Of a stretch of DNA of 64,000 nt, positions 8,391 through 17,458 are shown in pieces. The position numbers and the translations under genes were made by a program. The notes beneath the pieces were generated by a model. The model ran no database searches. It saw only the letters and a program-made list of their open reading frames with translations, and was not told the origin of the DNA. Position 1 is the first letter of the stretch, and every line of letters begins with the position of its first letter. This stretch comes from RBC074 sp964470555. Its GTDB lineage: Bacteria; Acidobacteriota; Blastocatellia; RBC074. The stretch spans positions 1-64,000 of the forward strand of contig CAYYDG010000032.1 of the NCBI GenBank assembly GCA_964470555.1, written 5' to 3'.

Positions 8391-9043
8391 ATGGAACGCT
8401 GGTGGATTCGCGCGCTGACCTGGCGAATTCAGTCAATTTGATGCTGGCGGAACTTGGTTTGAAAGAACTGCCGTCGGTGCAGGTTTTGAACTTCGTTGGC
8501 GAAGGCGCGCGATTGCTGGTTGAACGCGCGTTGACGGCTTCGACTGAATACGTGCCGCTGCCAACCGATGTTGACCATGCGCTGGAAGTGTTTCGTCGCC
8601 GTTACCGTGAACATCTGCTGGATTGCACTCGCGTATATCCCGAAGTCGAAGAAACTCTCGCCCGGTTGGATTACCTGCCAAAAGCGATTGTCACCAACAA
8701 ACCATACGAATTTTCCGTCGCCTTGTTGGAAGGGTTGGGTATGTTGTCGCAATTCCATGTCGTGATTGGCGGTGACAGTTTGCCCGAACGAAAACCGTCG
8801 CCAATGATGTTGTTGGAAGCAGCACGTTGCTGCGGCGTAGAACCGACGAGTTGTTTGATGGTAGGCGATACGAAGTTCGATGTGACCGCCGGGCGCGCGG
8901 CCAGAATGAAAACTTGTGGTTACATTCCGGGATTTCGTGGCAGGACGGAACTGGCCGAAGCCGGTGCGGATTTTCTGATCGAACGGTTCAGCGAATTACA
9001 AATTCTGGTGGAAAGCTGCGAACTGCGAATGGCAGCCGCATAA
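8360..9043 (+). CDS. gph: HAD-family phosphatase, phosphoglycolate phosphatase type
   Basis: 227 residues. HAD motif I is FDLDGTLVDS with nucleophile Asp9 and acid Asp11. Motif II is in IVTNKP, the conserved Lys in ERKPSP, and the Asp-containing motif in MVGDTKFDV. The helical cap follows motif I, so this is a subclass I enzyme like Gph, which removes phosphate from 2-phosphoglycolate. The substrate cannot be fixed from sequence. The start at 8360 is the second copy of a duplicated 5' end. A strong hairpin terminator follows. Confidence 0.85.
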   Translation: MSYKCLLFDLDGTLVDSRADLANSVNLMLAELGLKELPSVQVLNFVGEGARLLVERALTASTEYVPLPTDVDHALEVFRRRYREHLLDCTRVYPEVEETLARLDYLPKAIVTNKPYEFSVALLEGLGMLSQFHVVIGGDSLPERKPSPMMLLEAARCCGVEPTSCLMVGDTKFDVTAGRAARMKTCGYIPGFRGRTELAEAGADFLIERFSELQILVESCELRMAAA

Positions 9044-9049
9044 ACGAAG

Positions 9050-9116
9050 CCGCTCGCTGCTGTTCACCGGCCAATGCGTTTGGAGACAAGATCGGCAAAC
9101 AGAAGCGAGCGGTTTT
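9050..9116 (+). terminator. Terminator after the HAD phosphatase
   Basis: A long stem (9050-9064 with 9098-9112; 9 bp plus 5 bp around one mismatch) is followed by TTTT. It lies seven bases after the stop codon, between convergent genes. Confidence 0.6.
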
Positions 9117-9150
9117 GATAAAACGTGCCAGAACGAATAGAGCTTCAGGC

Positions 9151-9351
9151 TCAAAGCGTTTGAGATGATTTGGTGAGTTTGTTGAACGCGAGCCAGCCCA
9201 GGTAAATCAGCCCACCGAACACCGCCAGTTTGACCAACAGCGGAATCAGCCCCAACACCAATCCCAAAACAGAAAGAACCAACGAACCAACCGAAGCGAT
9301 TACAATCAAGGCAATCACCACGAACAGAACTTTTCCAATTGCTTCGCCCAT
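9151..9351 (-). CDS. Small two-helix membrane protein
   Basis: 66 residues, almost entirely hydrophobic: one segment at about 6-28 (VLFVVIALIVIA) and a second at about 32-56, then a short polar tail. A strong Shine-Dalgarno (GAAAGGAGG) precedes the ATG, which supports a real gene. No family or function recognised. Confidence 0.75.
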   Translation of the reverse strand: MGEAIGKVLFVVIALIVIASVGSLVLSVLGLVLGLIPLLVKLAVFGGLIYLGWLAFNKLTKSSQTL

Positions 9352-9482
9352 AACTTAAAAGCCTCCTTTCACACGGCAGATTTGATTTTGCAGGCGGAAT
9401 CGAACCTTGTTGCATCTCGCCATACGCGACTGTGCGCGGTGATGTTTCAGCAAATTCGCCTGCTTCGATTACAATCATTGCC

Positions 9483-10061
9483 GTGACCGATACCTATCAC
9501 CAATTGATTGAACAAGTGAACAGGCTGGCGGCAAGGCTCTCATCGCAATACGCCCGGCATCTGGTTTGTCGTTCGGGATGCAGCGGATGTTGCCATCATC
9601 ATCTGTCTGTCTTTGCCGTCGAAGCCGCCGCTGTTCGTGCGGCGGTTGACGCCTTGCCGGAATCACTTCATCAGCAACTGGCACAACAAGCCCGCGACGT
9701 ATTGAAAATGGAAGCGCGCGGCGAACCGGCGGTTTGCCCTATGCTGGTGAATGATCGTTGTTCGATTTACGAATTGCGTCCTTTGATTTGTCGCACACAG
9801 GGGTTGCCGCTGTTGCTGGAAACCGAAGACGGCGAGGCCGAAGTGGATTTTTGTCCGCTTAATTTCACGGCGGAAAACGCAGTCGCCGATTTGGACGAAG
9901 CGCATCTGGTTCCGCTCGATGAATTGAACCTGAAACTGGCGCTGGTGAATTTGCAGTATTGCCGGGAGCAGGGAATTTCCGACGACGCCAGCGGCCAGCG
10001 TGTGCCGATGGCGGAAATCATTCTTCAATCTCAAATCTCAAATTCCGAATCTCAAACTTGA
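9483..10061 (+). CDS. YkgJ-family cysteine cluster protein
   Basis: About 192 residues from GTG 9483; a GTG at 9432 is the longest alternative. It has the YkgJ pattern: CxxxCxxCC (29-37, CRSGCSGCC) followed by CPML, a further Cys in DRCSIY, and RPLICRTQG. It probably binds zinc or an iron-sulfur cluster; function unsettled. The last residues (SQISNSESQT) are encoded by a heptamer repeat array (10027-10061), so the natural C terminus was probably replaced or extended by the repeat. It ends 24 bases before the peptidase gene. Confidence 0.8.
   Translation: MTDTYHQLIEQVNRLAARLSSQYARHLVCRSGCSGCCHHHLSVFAVEAAAVRAAVDALPESLHQQLAQQARDVLKMEARGEPAVCPMLVNDRCSIYELRPLICRTQGLPLLLETEDGEAEVDFCPLNFTAENAVADLDEAHLVPLDELNLKLALVNLQYCREQGISDDASGQRVPMAEIILQSQISNSESQT
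10027..10061 (+). repeat. Heptamer repeat array, unit AATCTCA
   Basis: Five consecutive 7-base units: AATCTCA, AATCTCA, AATTCCG, AATCTCA, AACTTGA. It covers the 3' end of the YkgJ frame, including its stop codon. Confidence 0.8.
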
Positions 10062-10085
10062 AATCCAATTGCCCGGAGGCCCGAT

Positions 10086-11609
10086 TTGAAAGCCAAACTT
10101 GCATTGTTTTGTTTGATACCGATCTTGTCTGTTCAATCGTTCGCACAAACGTCGCCCGCGGCAAAAGCGGCCAGAAGTTATCGCCTGACACATGAACACG
10201 AAATCATGGCGGAATACGTCAACTTGCTTTCGATTCCGAACGTGGCTTCGGACAAGGCGAACATCGGACGCAACGCCAATTTGATCGTGCAGATGCTGGA
10301 ACGGCGTGGCGTGAAAACGCGCCTGCTTGAAGTTCCAGAAGCTCCGCCGGTTGTGTACGGAGAAATTTTGACGCCGGGAGCGACGCGCACATTGATCTTT
10401 TATGCGCATTACGACGGCCAGCCGGTTGAACCTGCCAAATGGGTTGGCGGCGATCCGTTCAAACCGATTTTACGCTCGGCTTCGCTGGAAGCAGGCGGCA
10501 AAGACATTCCGTTCCCGACCAAAGACGAAAAGTTCGACCCCGAATGGCGGTTGTATGCGCGTTCGACCGGCGACGACAAAGCCCCTGTGATTGCCATTTG
10601 CGCAGCGCTGGATGCGCTGAAAGCCAGCAATATCGCGCTCAATGCCAACATCAAGTTTTTCTTTGAAGGCGAAGAAGAAGCCGGTTCGCCGCACCTGGAA
10701 AAGATCGTCGAAAAATACCGCGACTTGTTGAAGGCCGACGCCTGGTTGATTTGCGACGGCCCTGTGGATCAAACGCGGCGACAACAAATTTATTTCGGCG
10801 CGCGCGGAGTCACCGGAATTGAAATCACTGTTTACGGCCCGCGCCGTGAATTGCACAGCGGGCATTACGGCAACTGGGCGCCGAATCCTGCGTTGATGTT
10901 GTCGAAACTTTTGGCTTCGATGAAAGACGATGACGGGCGTGTACTGATCAACAACTTTTACGACGGCATAGAACCGCTGAGCGAAACCGAAAAGCGCGCT
11001 TTTGCCGAAGCGCCAGACAACGATGTGCTGCTCAAACGCGAACTCGGTCTGGGTTGGAGCGAAGGCGGCGGCAAAAAACTTGCCGAGATGATCAACCTGC
11101 CGTCGTTGAACATTCGCGGGTTTGTCAGTTCATCGGTCGGAGCGACGGCGCGTAATGTGATTCCTTCAACGGCGACGGCTTCGATTGATATTCGCCTGGT
11201 CAAAGGCGTGGATCACGTCGCGGCGGTAGATCGCGTCATCGCACACATTCGCGCGCAAGGTTACACGACAGTCGAAACCGACCCTGACGAGGCGACTCGA
11301 TTGAAGTATCCGAAAATTGCGAAAGTCGTTCGGCAAGGCGGGTACAACGCTTCGAAGACTTCGCTGGATTTGCCGATTTCAAAAGCCGTCATCGCCGCCA
11401 TCGAAAGCGCGCACGGCAAAGTCATCTTGATGCCGACTTTGGGCGGCAGCGTGCCGCTGTATATTTTCACTGACAATTTGAAAACGCCTTGCATAGGCAT
11501 TCCCATCGCCAACCACGACAACAACCAGCACAGCGCCAACGAAAATATACGTCTGCAAAATTTGTGGGACGGGATCGAAACGATGGCAGCGCTGCTGACG
11601 ATAAAGTGA
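10086..11609 (+). CDS. Exported M20-family metallopeptidase
   Basis: 507 residues. A TTG start is preceded by GGAGG. Residues 1-21 form a signal peptide ending SFA-Q. M20 metal-site motifs are visible: YAHYDGQP (His108, Asp110), ARSTGDDK (bridging Asp), EGEEEAGSP (catalytic Glu and metal-binding Glu), then a His-containing HSGHYG and a late His in ANHDNNQHS. Members hydrolyse dipeptides or N-acyl amino acids with two zinc ions, here in the periplasm. The exact substrate is unknown. Confidence 0.9.
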   Translation: MKAKLALFCLIPILSVQSFAQTSPAAKAARSYRLTHEHEIMAEYVNLLSIPNVASDKANIGRNANLIVQMLERRGVKTRLLEVPEAPPVVYGEILTPGATRTLIFYAHYDGQPVEPAKWVGGDPFKPILRSASLEAGGKDIPFPTKDEKFDPEWRLYARSTGDDKAPVIAICAALDALKASNIALNANIKFFFEGEEEAGSPHLEKIVEKYRDLLKADAWLICDGPVDQTRRQQIYFGARGVTGIEITVYGPRRELHSGHYGNWAPNPALMLSKLLASMKDDDGRVLINNFYDGIEPLSETEKRAFAEAPDNDVLLKRELGLGWSEGGGKKLAEMINLPSLNIRGFVSSSVGATARNVIPSTATASIDIRLVKGVDHVAAVDRVIAHIRAQGYTTVETDPDEATRLKYPKIAKVVRQGGYNASKTSLDLPISKAVIAAIESAHGKVILMPTLGGSVPLYIFTDNLKTPCIGIPIANHDNNQHSANENIRLQNLWDGIETMAALLTIK

Positions 11610-11627
11610 TTCGGTCTCTGCGGTTCA

Positions 11628-13853
11628 TCATCGAAACGGTCGGCGGAGAATTTTCACCCAATCCAGTTTGGCTGTTGCGCCCCCTGTGTGGTCGTAAAAT
11701 TCCAGTTTGAGGCGATGACTGCCTTCAGGCAGAAAAACTTCGGCAGTAAAGCTGGTCGGCGGCTGATCGCGCCATTCGTCAAGAACGAGTTTGCCATCAA
11801 CAAACAATCGCACACCGTCATCCGCCGTTGCCGTGAAGCGATACACGCCTGCGGGCAAAATCACTCGCCGCGTCCAACGAACCGAAAACTCGTCGGCAAC
11901 CACGCCGCAACTGTCGGCGGGAGCGTTCAGTTTCCAATCGAAGTTCAAAGCGCCGTCGCCGTCGTCACGAATCATCGTGGGCTGGCCGCTGAGGTTTGTG
12001 TTGTTGAAATACTCGCCGCGCCAGCGATCTTGTGGAACGTCTGCAAAACAAGGATGCCGTTGCCAACGGAATTTCAGCGCCGCGCTGCCCCAACGTTCAA
12101 AGTATTCCACCACTATTCGATGATTGCCCGCCGCCAACCACACATCGAAGCTTTCCGTCGCCATCTGTTCGCGCCAGCTATCCAGCCGCAATTGGCCGTC
12201 AATGAACACACGCACGCCGTCGTCTGCGGCCACAGCGAATTGATAAACGCCTTCGCCAAACGCCAATGTGCGCGTCCAACGCGCGGAAAAGTTGTCTACG
12301 CCAACACCGCACAAACTTTCGGGACTACCAAGTCCCCAATCCAAATCCAATGAGCCTTCGCCTTCGTCGCGCACCACCAGAGGCTTCCCCGTCAGGTCAG
12401 CGTTGCTGAAATACTCGCCGCGCCAATGCCCCGCCATCACTGGCGCAATGCACGACGGAATTTGCCAACTGAGTTTGACCGAAGCTCTGCCGCCGAAATC
12501 CACATATTCCAGCTTCAGTTCGTGACGACCGGCGCTCAGTTCGATTTCGGCAATAAAGCTGGCCGATTGTTCGCGCCATTCGTCCAGTTTCAATTGGCCG
12601 TCCACATAAAACCGCACGCCGTCATTGCCACCGACAACGAACCGATATCGGCCAGCGCGAAACGCCACTGTGCGAACCCAACGCGCTGAAAATCCATCGC
12701 GTCGCACCCCACAGGATTCCGCGGGACTGCTGTCCATCCAATTGAAATCCAATTGTCCGTCGCCGTCATCGCGCACCATTGCGGGTTCGCCGCTCAGATT
12801 GTCGCTGTTGAAATACTCACCGCGCCAATGGTCTTCGGCGACTTCGACAACGCAGGGCAGCAGTTGCCAGCGCAAACTTACCGGCGTATTCGCGCCGCCA
12901 CGAATTTCAAACACCAGTTGATGATTGCCTGCGCCAAGCTGCAAATCGAAACGGCCGCTGGCTTCGCCGTTCCATCGGTCGAATTGCAGCTTGCCGTCAA
13001 CAAATACGCGCGCGCCTGCGCCAGCAGTGATTTCAAACCGATACGCGCCGCTGCCAAACGGAACGCGCCGCGACCAACGAACGGAACCGCCGTTCGCCAA
13101 CACGTCACACGCCGATGCAGGGCTTTGCCCGCGCCAGTCAAAAAACAAATTCGCGTTGCCGTCGTCGCGCACCATTGCAGGCTGTCCGTTCAACGCTTCA
13201 TTGTTGAAGTATTCGCCTCGCCAATGATCTGCCGACACAGCGGCAAAACACGGATGCGGTTGCCAGTTCAGTTTGACCGCCGCGCTGCCCCAACGTTCGT
13301 AATATTCCAGCATTACGCGATGAATTCCGGCTGAGAGTTGAACATCCACCGTATGCGTCGTCAGCGGCTGATCGTTCCAGACGTTCAACCGCTCTTGACC
13401 GTCAATCAGCAGCCGCACGCCATCATCCGCCGTTACGGTGAACCGCCAGGCTCCGCTGGCAAACGCAACGTTGCGCGTCCAGCGAACCGAAAAATTGTCA
13501 GGATTGACGCCGCACTCTTTGCCTGGCGAATCGAGTTGCCAGTCAAAATCCAGAAAGCGACTGTTCGGCTGGGTGTCGTCGCGTACCAAAACGGGCACAC
13601 CGTTCAGGGATGTGTTGTTGAAGTATTCAGCGCGCCAACGATCCACTGAAATTGGCCGAGAAGGAAAGCAGGTTTGCGAAGAAAACGTCTGGGCTGAAAT
13701 TGGCGGTGAAAAAGCAATGAACAAAACCGCAGAGACACAGAGAACGCAAAGGAAACGCAGAGAAAACCTCTGCGAAACCTCCGCGTCTCTCTGCGCCTCT
13801 GCGGTGAAAAACACATTCTGAAGCGAACTCTGTGTGGTCACGGATCGAATCAA
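11628..13853 (-). CDS. Exported protein made of five PA14 domains
   Basis: 741 residues. After a signal peptide (about 30-55, ending PPISAQ) come five tandem units of about 130 residues. Each begins W(R)xEYFNN and contains a VRDDG-type motif, CGV near the middle, a DDGVR(L/F)xxDG motif and a final LEY/W block, the hallmarks of PA14 carbohydrate-binding or adhesion domains. No catalytic domain is visible, so it may bind glycans at the cell surface. The signal-peptide region is partly encoded by a repetitive element (13727-13804). The true start is uncertain: several Met or Val codons exist before the hydrophobic core. Confidence 0.85.
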   Translation of the reverse strand: MIRSVTTQSSLQNVFFTAEAQRDAEVSQRFSLRFLCVLCVSAVLFIAFSPPISAQTFSSQTCFPSRPISVDRWRAEYFNNTSLNGVPVLVRDDTQPNSRFLDFDWQLDSPGKECGVNPDNFSVRWTRNVAFASGAWRFTVTADDGVRLLIDGQERLNVWNDQPLTTHTVDVQLSAGIHRVMLEYYERWGSAAVKLNWQPHPCFAAVSADHWRGEYFNNEALNGQPAMVRDDGNANLFFDWRGQSPASACDVLANGGSVRWSRRVPFGSGAYRFEITAGAGARVFVDGKLQFDRWNGEASGRFDLQLGAGNHQLVFEIRGGANTPVSLRWQLLPCVVEVAEDHWRGEYFNSDNLSGEPAMVRDDGDGQLDFNWMDSSPAESCGVRRDGFSARWVRTVAFRAGRYRFVVGGNDGVRFYVDGQLKLDEWREQSASFIAEIELSAGRHELKLEYVDFGGRASVKLSWQIPSCIAPVMAGHWRGEYFSNADLTGKPLVVRDEGEGSLDLDWGLGSPESLCGVGVDNFSARWTRTLAFGEGVYQFAVAADDGVRVFIDGQLRLDSWREQMATESFDVWLAAGNHRIVVEYFERWGSAALKFRWQRHPCFADVPQDRWRGEYFNNTNLSGQPTMIRDDGDGALNFDWKLNAPADSCGVVADEFSVRWTRRVILPAGVYRFTATADDGVRLFVDGKLVLDEWRDQPPTSFTAEVFLPEGSHRLKLEFYDHTGGATAKLDWVKILRRPFR
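13727..13804. repeat. CCGCAGAG-ended dispersed repeat inside the PA14 gene
   Basis: The element begins CCGCAGAGACACAGAGA and ends with the inverted counterpart TCTCTCTGCGCCTCTGCGG, with another CGCAGAG / CTCTGCG pair inside. Elements of this look are common in spacers of Acidobacteria and other phyla and give spurious peptides of the type EAQRDAE. Here it lies inside the reading frame and encodes the n-region and part of the h-region of the signal peptide. Confidence 0.75.
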
Positions 13854-13865
13854 AATGTACCTATT

Positions 13866-16800
13866 CTATTTGACCCCGCGCCACGCCGCTTGAGTCTGAT
13901 TGCCGACCGTTCGCGTGTTGTATCGTTCCAGGTATTCCTGGTGACGTTTGTCGTTCGGATACGCATCGCCAGATGAATACGGATAACTCTTCATTCCGTG
14001 ATACGGCAATTCGCCAATCGTTTCCGGTCGCGCCGAATTGATGTCCATGTCTTTGCCGAAACCGTCGGCAAAGACCAGATACGTTCGTTTCCAACCCGCA
14101 GGCAAGGGCGGTAACCGGCGCGCGTCGAAATCCAGTTGAATTTCATCGCCGTTGCGCGTGATGACGTACATGTCATCCGCCGCCAGCAACAATTCGCGCA
14201 CGTCACCGAAGCGAGTGTAATTGCCCAGGTGCGCTTTCCACGGAGCGAACGGTTCAATCGTTCGATAATCGTAAATCAGCGGCTTGCGTCCGTCGGGCGA
14301 GTATTCGCGCGGGAATCCTCGCCAACGCAAATTGGCCGCAACCGGATCGAGCTTGGTGATTTTCGTCGGCGCATTTCCGTCGGAGGCATCCACCAGAATC
14401 TGATCCCAGTAAATCCGCATGCTGGTGACGATGCGAACGCGCGAATCCGCGCAGAGGAATTTGCCGCTCAGATCAACCGTCATCGTTTTTGGCAATCCGG
14501 CGGGAAAGCCCATTTGCGGAATCACCGTTTGCCATTGGCCAGCCGCGTTTTTCACCTGCAAATACGGCGGCACGAGTTTTTCGCCCGCCTGAGCCGCTGA
14601 CAGGTTTGAGGTCGAATCGGCGTAATCAATCCACGCGGTCATCAACAACAACACCTGTTTGGCGTTTGTCACATTGCCCAAATCCAGTTCAATCGCATGT
14701 TCGCGCGCATAACCTTTGAACCGCAGCTTTTCAAACTCTTCGGGCGAACGCCGATCCACGTCTTTGATAAGCGGTAAAATGTCATTGCCTTTGTCGTCGG
14801 TGGCGGCGACAGGCGGACGCGGCGCTTTGACTGAAAACAACTTGAACGAAGGATACGGTCGCGCAGGCATCAGCCGTTCGTTCGGATATATGTCCACATC
14901 CGCCGGATGATCCACCGCCAGCAATTTGGCTTCGTCGAAAAAGATGACTTCTTCCAACTGGTTGTTCATGCGCAGCGACAACAAACCGTCTTTTTCCTTC
15001 AACTGTTCGCTGGTGACGCGAATGTATTCGTCTGTGTCGGGGTAGTTGTACACGCCCGGCGCCAGCAAATAACCAATCGCCGACCCACCCAGAAAATCCG
15101 TGACGAAACAGTATTCGCTGCCATTCCAGGCATACAGCAACGGGCAGGACGTCCCTTTGCGGTCGAGTTCATCAACCTGGTTGTCGCCCGGTTTGACGCC
15201 GACTTCGGATTGCATGATTCCGGCAGGCCAGAACAGCGACAACGCATCCACAGCACTTCGATCTCCCAACCCAAACACCACGCCCGCCGAAACCGGCGCG
15301 GGCGAAGCCGAATAAATCTCCAGCTTTTGCCGCAAACTACCGCTGCGTAACTCGACTTTGGTTCCAATGGCGCTGCGGTTGCTGGTTTTGCCCGCAAGCT
15401 GAATTCGTGCAAAGTTTTTGCCGAAGCCTTCGGATTTCAGCGCAACAACCGAACCACCGTCGCCGAAGCTGACCAGATCAACTCCGCCGTCGCCCGTGAA
15501 ATCGCCAAGCGCAAACGACCGGGAGTTAGGAGCTGGGGTTTGGGAGTTGGGAGCCGCTTCCGCCAGTTTGTCGCCCAAGCCGCGTTGCAGCATCACGCCG
15601 CCGGTCGTTTGCGTTATCACATCCAGCAAACCGTCGTTGTCGAAATCAGCAACTTGAGCGGCCAACTCGCCCCGCCGCCCTGTCGCCCCGTCACCCTTTC
15701 GCACAAACGCGCCTTTGCCGTCACTCAAAAACAACGCGCTGTTTCCGTCAACGTCGGGCAGGTAAAAATCAATGAAGTTGTCTTTGTTCAAATCTCCCGC
15801 GCCAACGCCGAGCGCTTTGCCCGTGAAGTTGATTCCGACTGAAACCGCGATTTCCTTGAACGACCCGTCGCGCTGATTGCTGAACAATTGCGCCGGAGCG
15901 CCGTAATTGACGACCAGAAAATCTATGTCGCGCTGGTTGTTGAAATCGGTGGGCACGACCGCAGTGGTTTTGGTTTTGCCTCCGGCCAACCCGGTTTTAG
16001 CAGTGATGTCGGTGAAACTTCCGTTGCCGTTGTTTTGGAACAATCGGTTTTCCTGTCCGGCAAAATCGTCTGGAAACGTGGCTGTATCTGTGGCCGGAAA
16101 CTGCGACAAGTCAGCAAAATTGCCGACAAACAAATCCAGATCGCCATCGTGATCGGCGTCTACCCAGGCGGCAGTCATCGCCCAGGTCGTCGTTTTCGGC
16201 AAGCCGGATTTTTCCGTCACATCGCTGAAACTGCCGTCGCCATTGTTTCGCCAAACGGCCAAAGTTTGATAACCAAAAACCGCCAGATCGGTTTTGCCAT
16301 CGTTGTCGAAATCGCCAAACACGGCACCGCTGATAAACCCATTTGTCGTCAGTTTCGACGTGTCAGTGACATCGGCAAATTTGCCGCCTTCGTTGTGGAA
16401 GAGTTTGAGAAACGGCTTGTTGCCATCCACTCCGCTGACCAGTACGTCGAGTTTGTTGTCGCCGTCGTAATCCCCCAGCACGACGTTGGAAGCAAACGAA
16501 GCGACCAATTCGCGTTTTGTCTCGTCGGTGAATTCGGCTTTGGTCAGTTTCCGCCCTAACACGGAGGAAAGCGGTTTGCCGGAAGTTTTGAGATTCAATC
16601 CGGCGGCGGCGTCAACGAATTTCACTGCTGCGCCTTGTTGGGAAACCAGTTCGGCTTCGGCTCCGGTGCTGACGACGGCTTCGGCATATTTGCCTTTTTC
16701 GCCGTACGTGTTTCCCAGCGTGGTCGAATATCCCGACGCTTTCAGCTTTTGAAATTGCGCCAACAACTTTTGCCCTTCGGCCTGATTGCCTGCGCGAATC

Positions 16801-17375
16801 AGCGCTTGCGCCAGACTGTAAACGGCGGTCGCGTTATACGGTTCGGCGTCCATCGCGCGTCGAAACGCTTCGGCGGCTTGGGAGTATTGCTGTTTGGATG
16901 AATAAATCTGGCCGATTTGAATGTTCGTGTACGGGTCTTTCGGATCCACAGCCAGCACTTTGTTGAACGCGGCGAGAGCTTCGTCGTACAAGCGGTCGTT
17001 TTTGTACGCTGCGCCCAGCACGTATTGCGCATGCAAACTGGTCGGCGCGAGTTTCAATGCGGCTTGCGCTTCGGCGACGGCGGCTTTGACATCGTTCAGG
17101 AAATACGCGGCCATCGCCAGATTGACGCGCGCAATGGCGAAATTCGCGTCGCGTTCCAACGCCAGTTTGAATTGTTTGACGGCGTCTTCGTGCTTGTACT
17201 GTTCCATCAACGCCACGCCCAGATTGTTCAACCGGTACAAATCTTCGCGTTTTTGCGCTGCCGGATTCGCGGAAGAACTCTGAACTCCGCTGGTGATGGC
17301 GGAATGAAACACGCCCGCCAGAATCAGAATGATCGCAACCGCGATCAGCATGAAAGACATGAATTTGATTCGCAT
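13866..17375 (-). CDS. Exported TPR / FG-GAP (VCBS) / ASPIC-UnbV protein
   Basis: 1169 residues. An N-terminal membrane anchor or signal (FMLIAVAIILILAGV) is followed by about five TPR units (45-215), then six or more FG-GAP/VCBS repeats with calcium-loop motifs such as DYDGDNKLD, DFDNDGKTD, DADHDGDLD and DFDNDGLLD (about 295-650). Next comes an ASPIC/UnbV domain (about 665-750, with AIGTKVEL), and a long C-terminal region with further beta-rich segments. It is probably surface-exposed and protein- or glycan-binding. A heptamer repeat (15521-15555) is translated within it as a PNSQTPAPNS-type linker. Function unknown. Confidence 0.85.
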   Translation of the reverse strand: MRIKFMSFMLIAVAIILILAGVFHSAITSGVQSSSANPAAQKREDLYRLNNLGVALMEQYKHEDAVKQFKLALERDANFAIARVNLAMAAYFLNDVKAAVAEAQAALKLAPTSLHAQYVLGAAYKNDRLYDEALAAFNKVLAVDPKDPYTNIQIGQIYSSKQQYSQAAEAFRRAMDAEPYNATAVYSLAQALIRAGNQAEGQKLLAQFQKLKASGYSTTLGNTYGEKGKYAEAVVSTGAEAELVSQQGAAVKFVDAAAGLNLKTSGKPLSSVLGRKLTKAEFTDETKRELVASFASNVVLGDYDGDNKLDVLVSGVDGNKPFLKLFHNEGGKFADVTDTSKLTTNGFISGAVFGDFDNDGKTDLAVFGYQTLAVWRNNGDGSFSDVTEKSGLPKTTTWAMTAAWVDADHDGDLDLFVGNFADLSQFPATDTATFPDDFAGQENRLFQNNGNGSFTDITAKTGLAGGKTKTTAVVPTDFNNQRDIDFLVVNYGAPAQLFSNQRDGSFKEIAVSVGINFTGKALGVGAGDLNKDNFIDFYLPDVDGNSALFLSDGKGAFVRKGDGATGRRGELAAQVADFDNDGLLDVITQTTGGVMLQRGLGDKLAEAAPNSQTPAPNSRSFALGDFTGDGGVDLVSFGDGGSVVALKSEGFGKNFARIQLAGKTSNRSAIGTKVELRSGSLRQKLEIYSASPAPVSAGVVFGLGDRSAVDALSLFWPAGIMQSEVGVKPGDNQVDELDRKGTSCPLLYAWNGSEYCFVTDFLGGSAIGYLLAPGVYNYPDTDEYIRVTSEQLKEKDGLLSLRMNNQLEEVIFFDEAKLLAVDHPADVDIYPNERLMPARPYPSFKLFSVKAPRPPVAATDDKGNDILPLIKDVDRRSPEEFEKLRFKGYAREHAIELDLGNVTNAKQVLLLMTAWIDYADSTSNLSAAQAGEKLVPPYLQVKNAAGQWQTVIPQMGFPAGLPKTMTVDLSGKFLCADSRVRIVTSMRIYWDQILVDASDGNAPTKITKLDPVAANLRWRGFPREYSPDGRKPLIYDYRTIEPFAPWKAHLGNYTRFGDVRELLLAADDMYVITRNGDEIQLDFDARRLPPLPAGWKRTYLVFADGFGKDMDINSARPETIGELPYHGMKSYPYSSGDAYPNDKRHQEYLERYNTRTVGNQTQAAWRGVK
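15521..15555 (-). repeat. Heptamer repeat array inside a coding region
   Basis: Five 7-base units on the plus strand: GGGAGTT, AGGAGCT, GGGGTTT, GGGAGTT, GGGAGCC. The array lies in the TPR/UnbV gene and is read through in frame as a Pro/Asn/Ser linker between two FG-GAP units. Confidence 0.75.
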
Positions 17376-17458
17376 ACCGTTTTCTCTAGCGTTTGAATGC
17401 AGGTGTCAGAATTGATGTTTGGTTCGGCAAGGAAAGAGTAACAAACAGCGATTTGGAT

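Noticed and set aside
9432..9482. Longer start of the YkgJ gene at GTG 9432
   Set aside because: The added residues are not family-like; GTG 9483 gives MTDTYHQL, though neither has a clear ribosome binding site.
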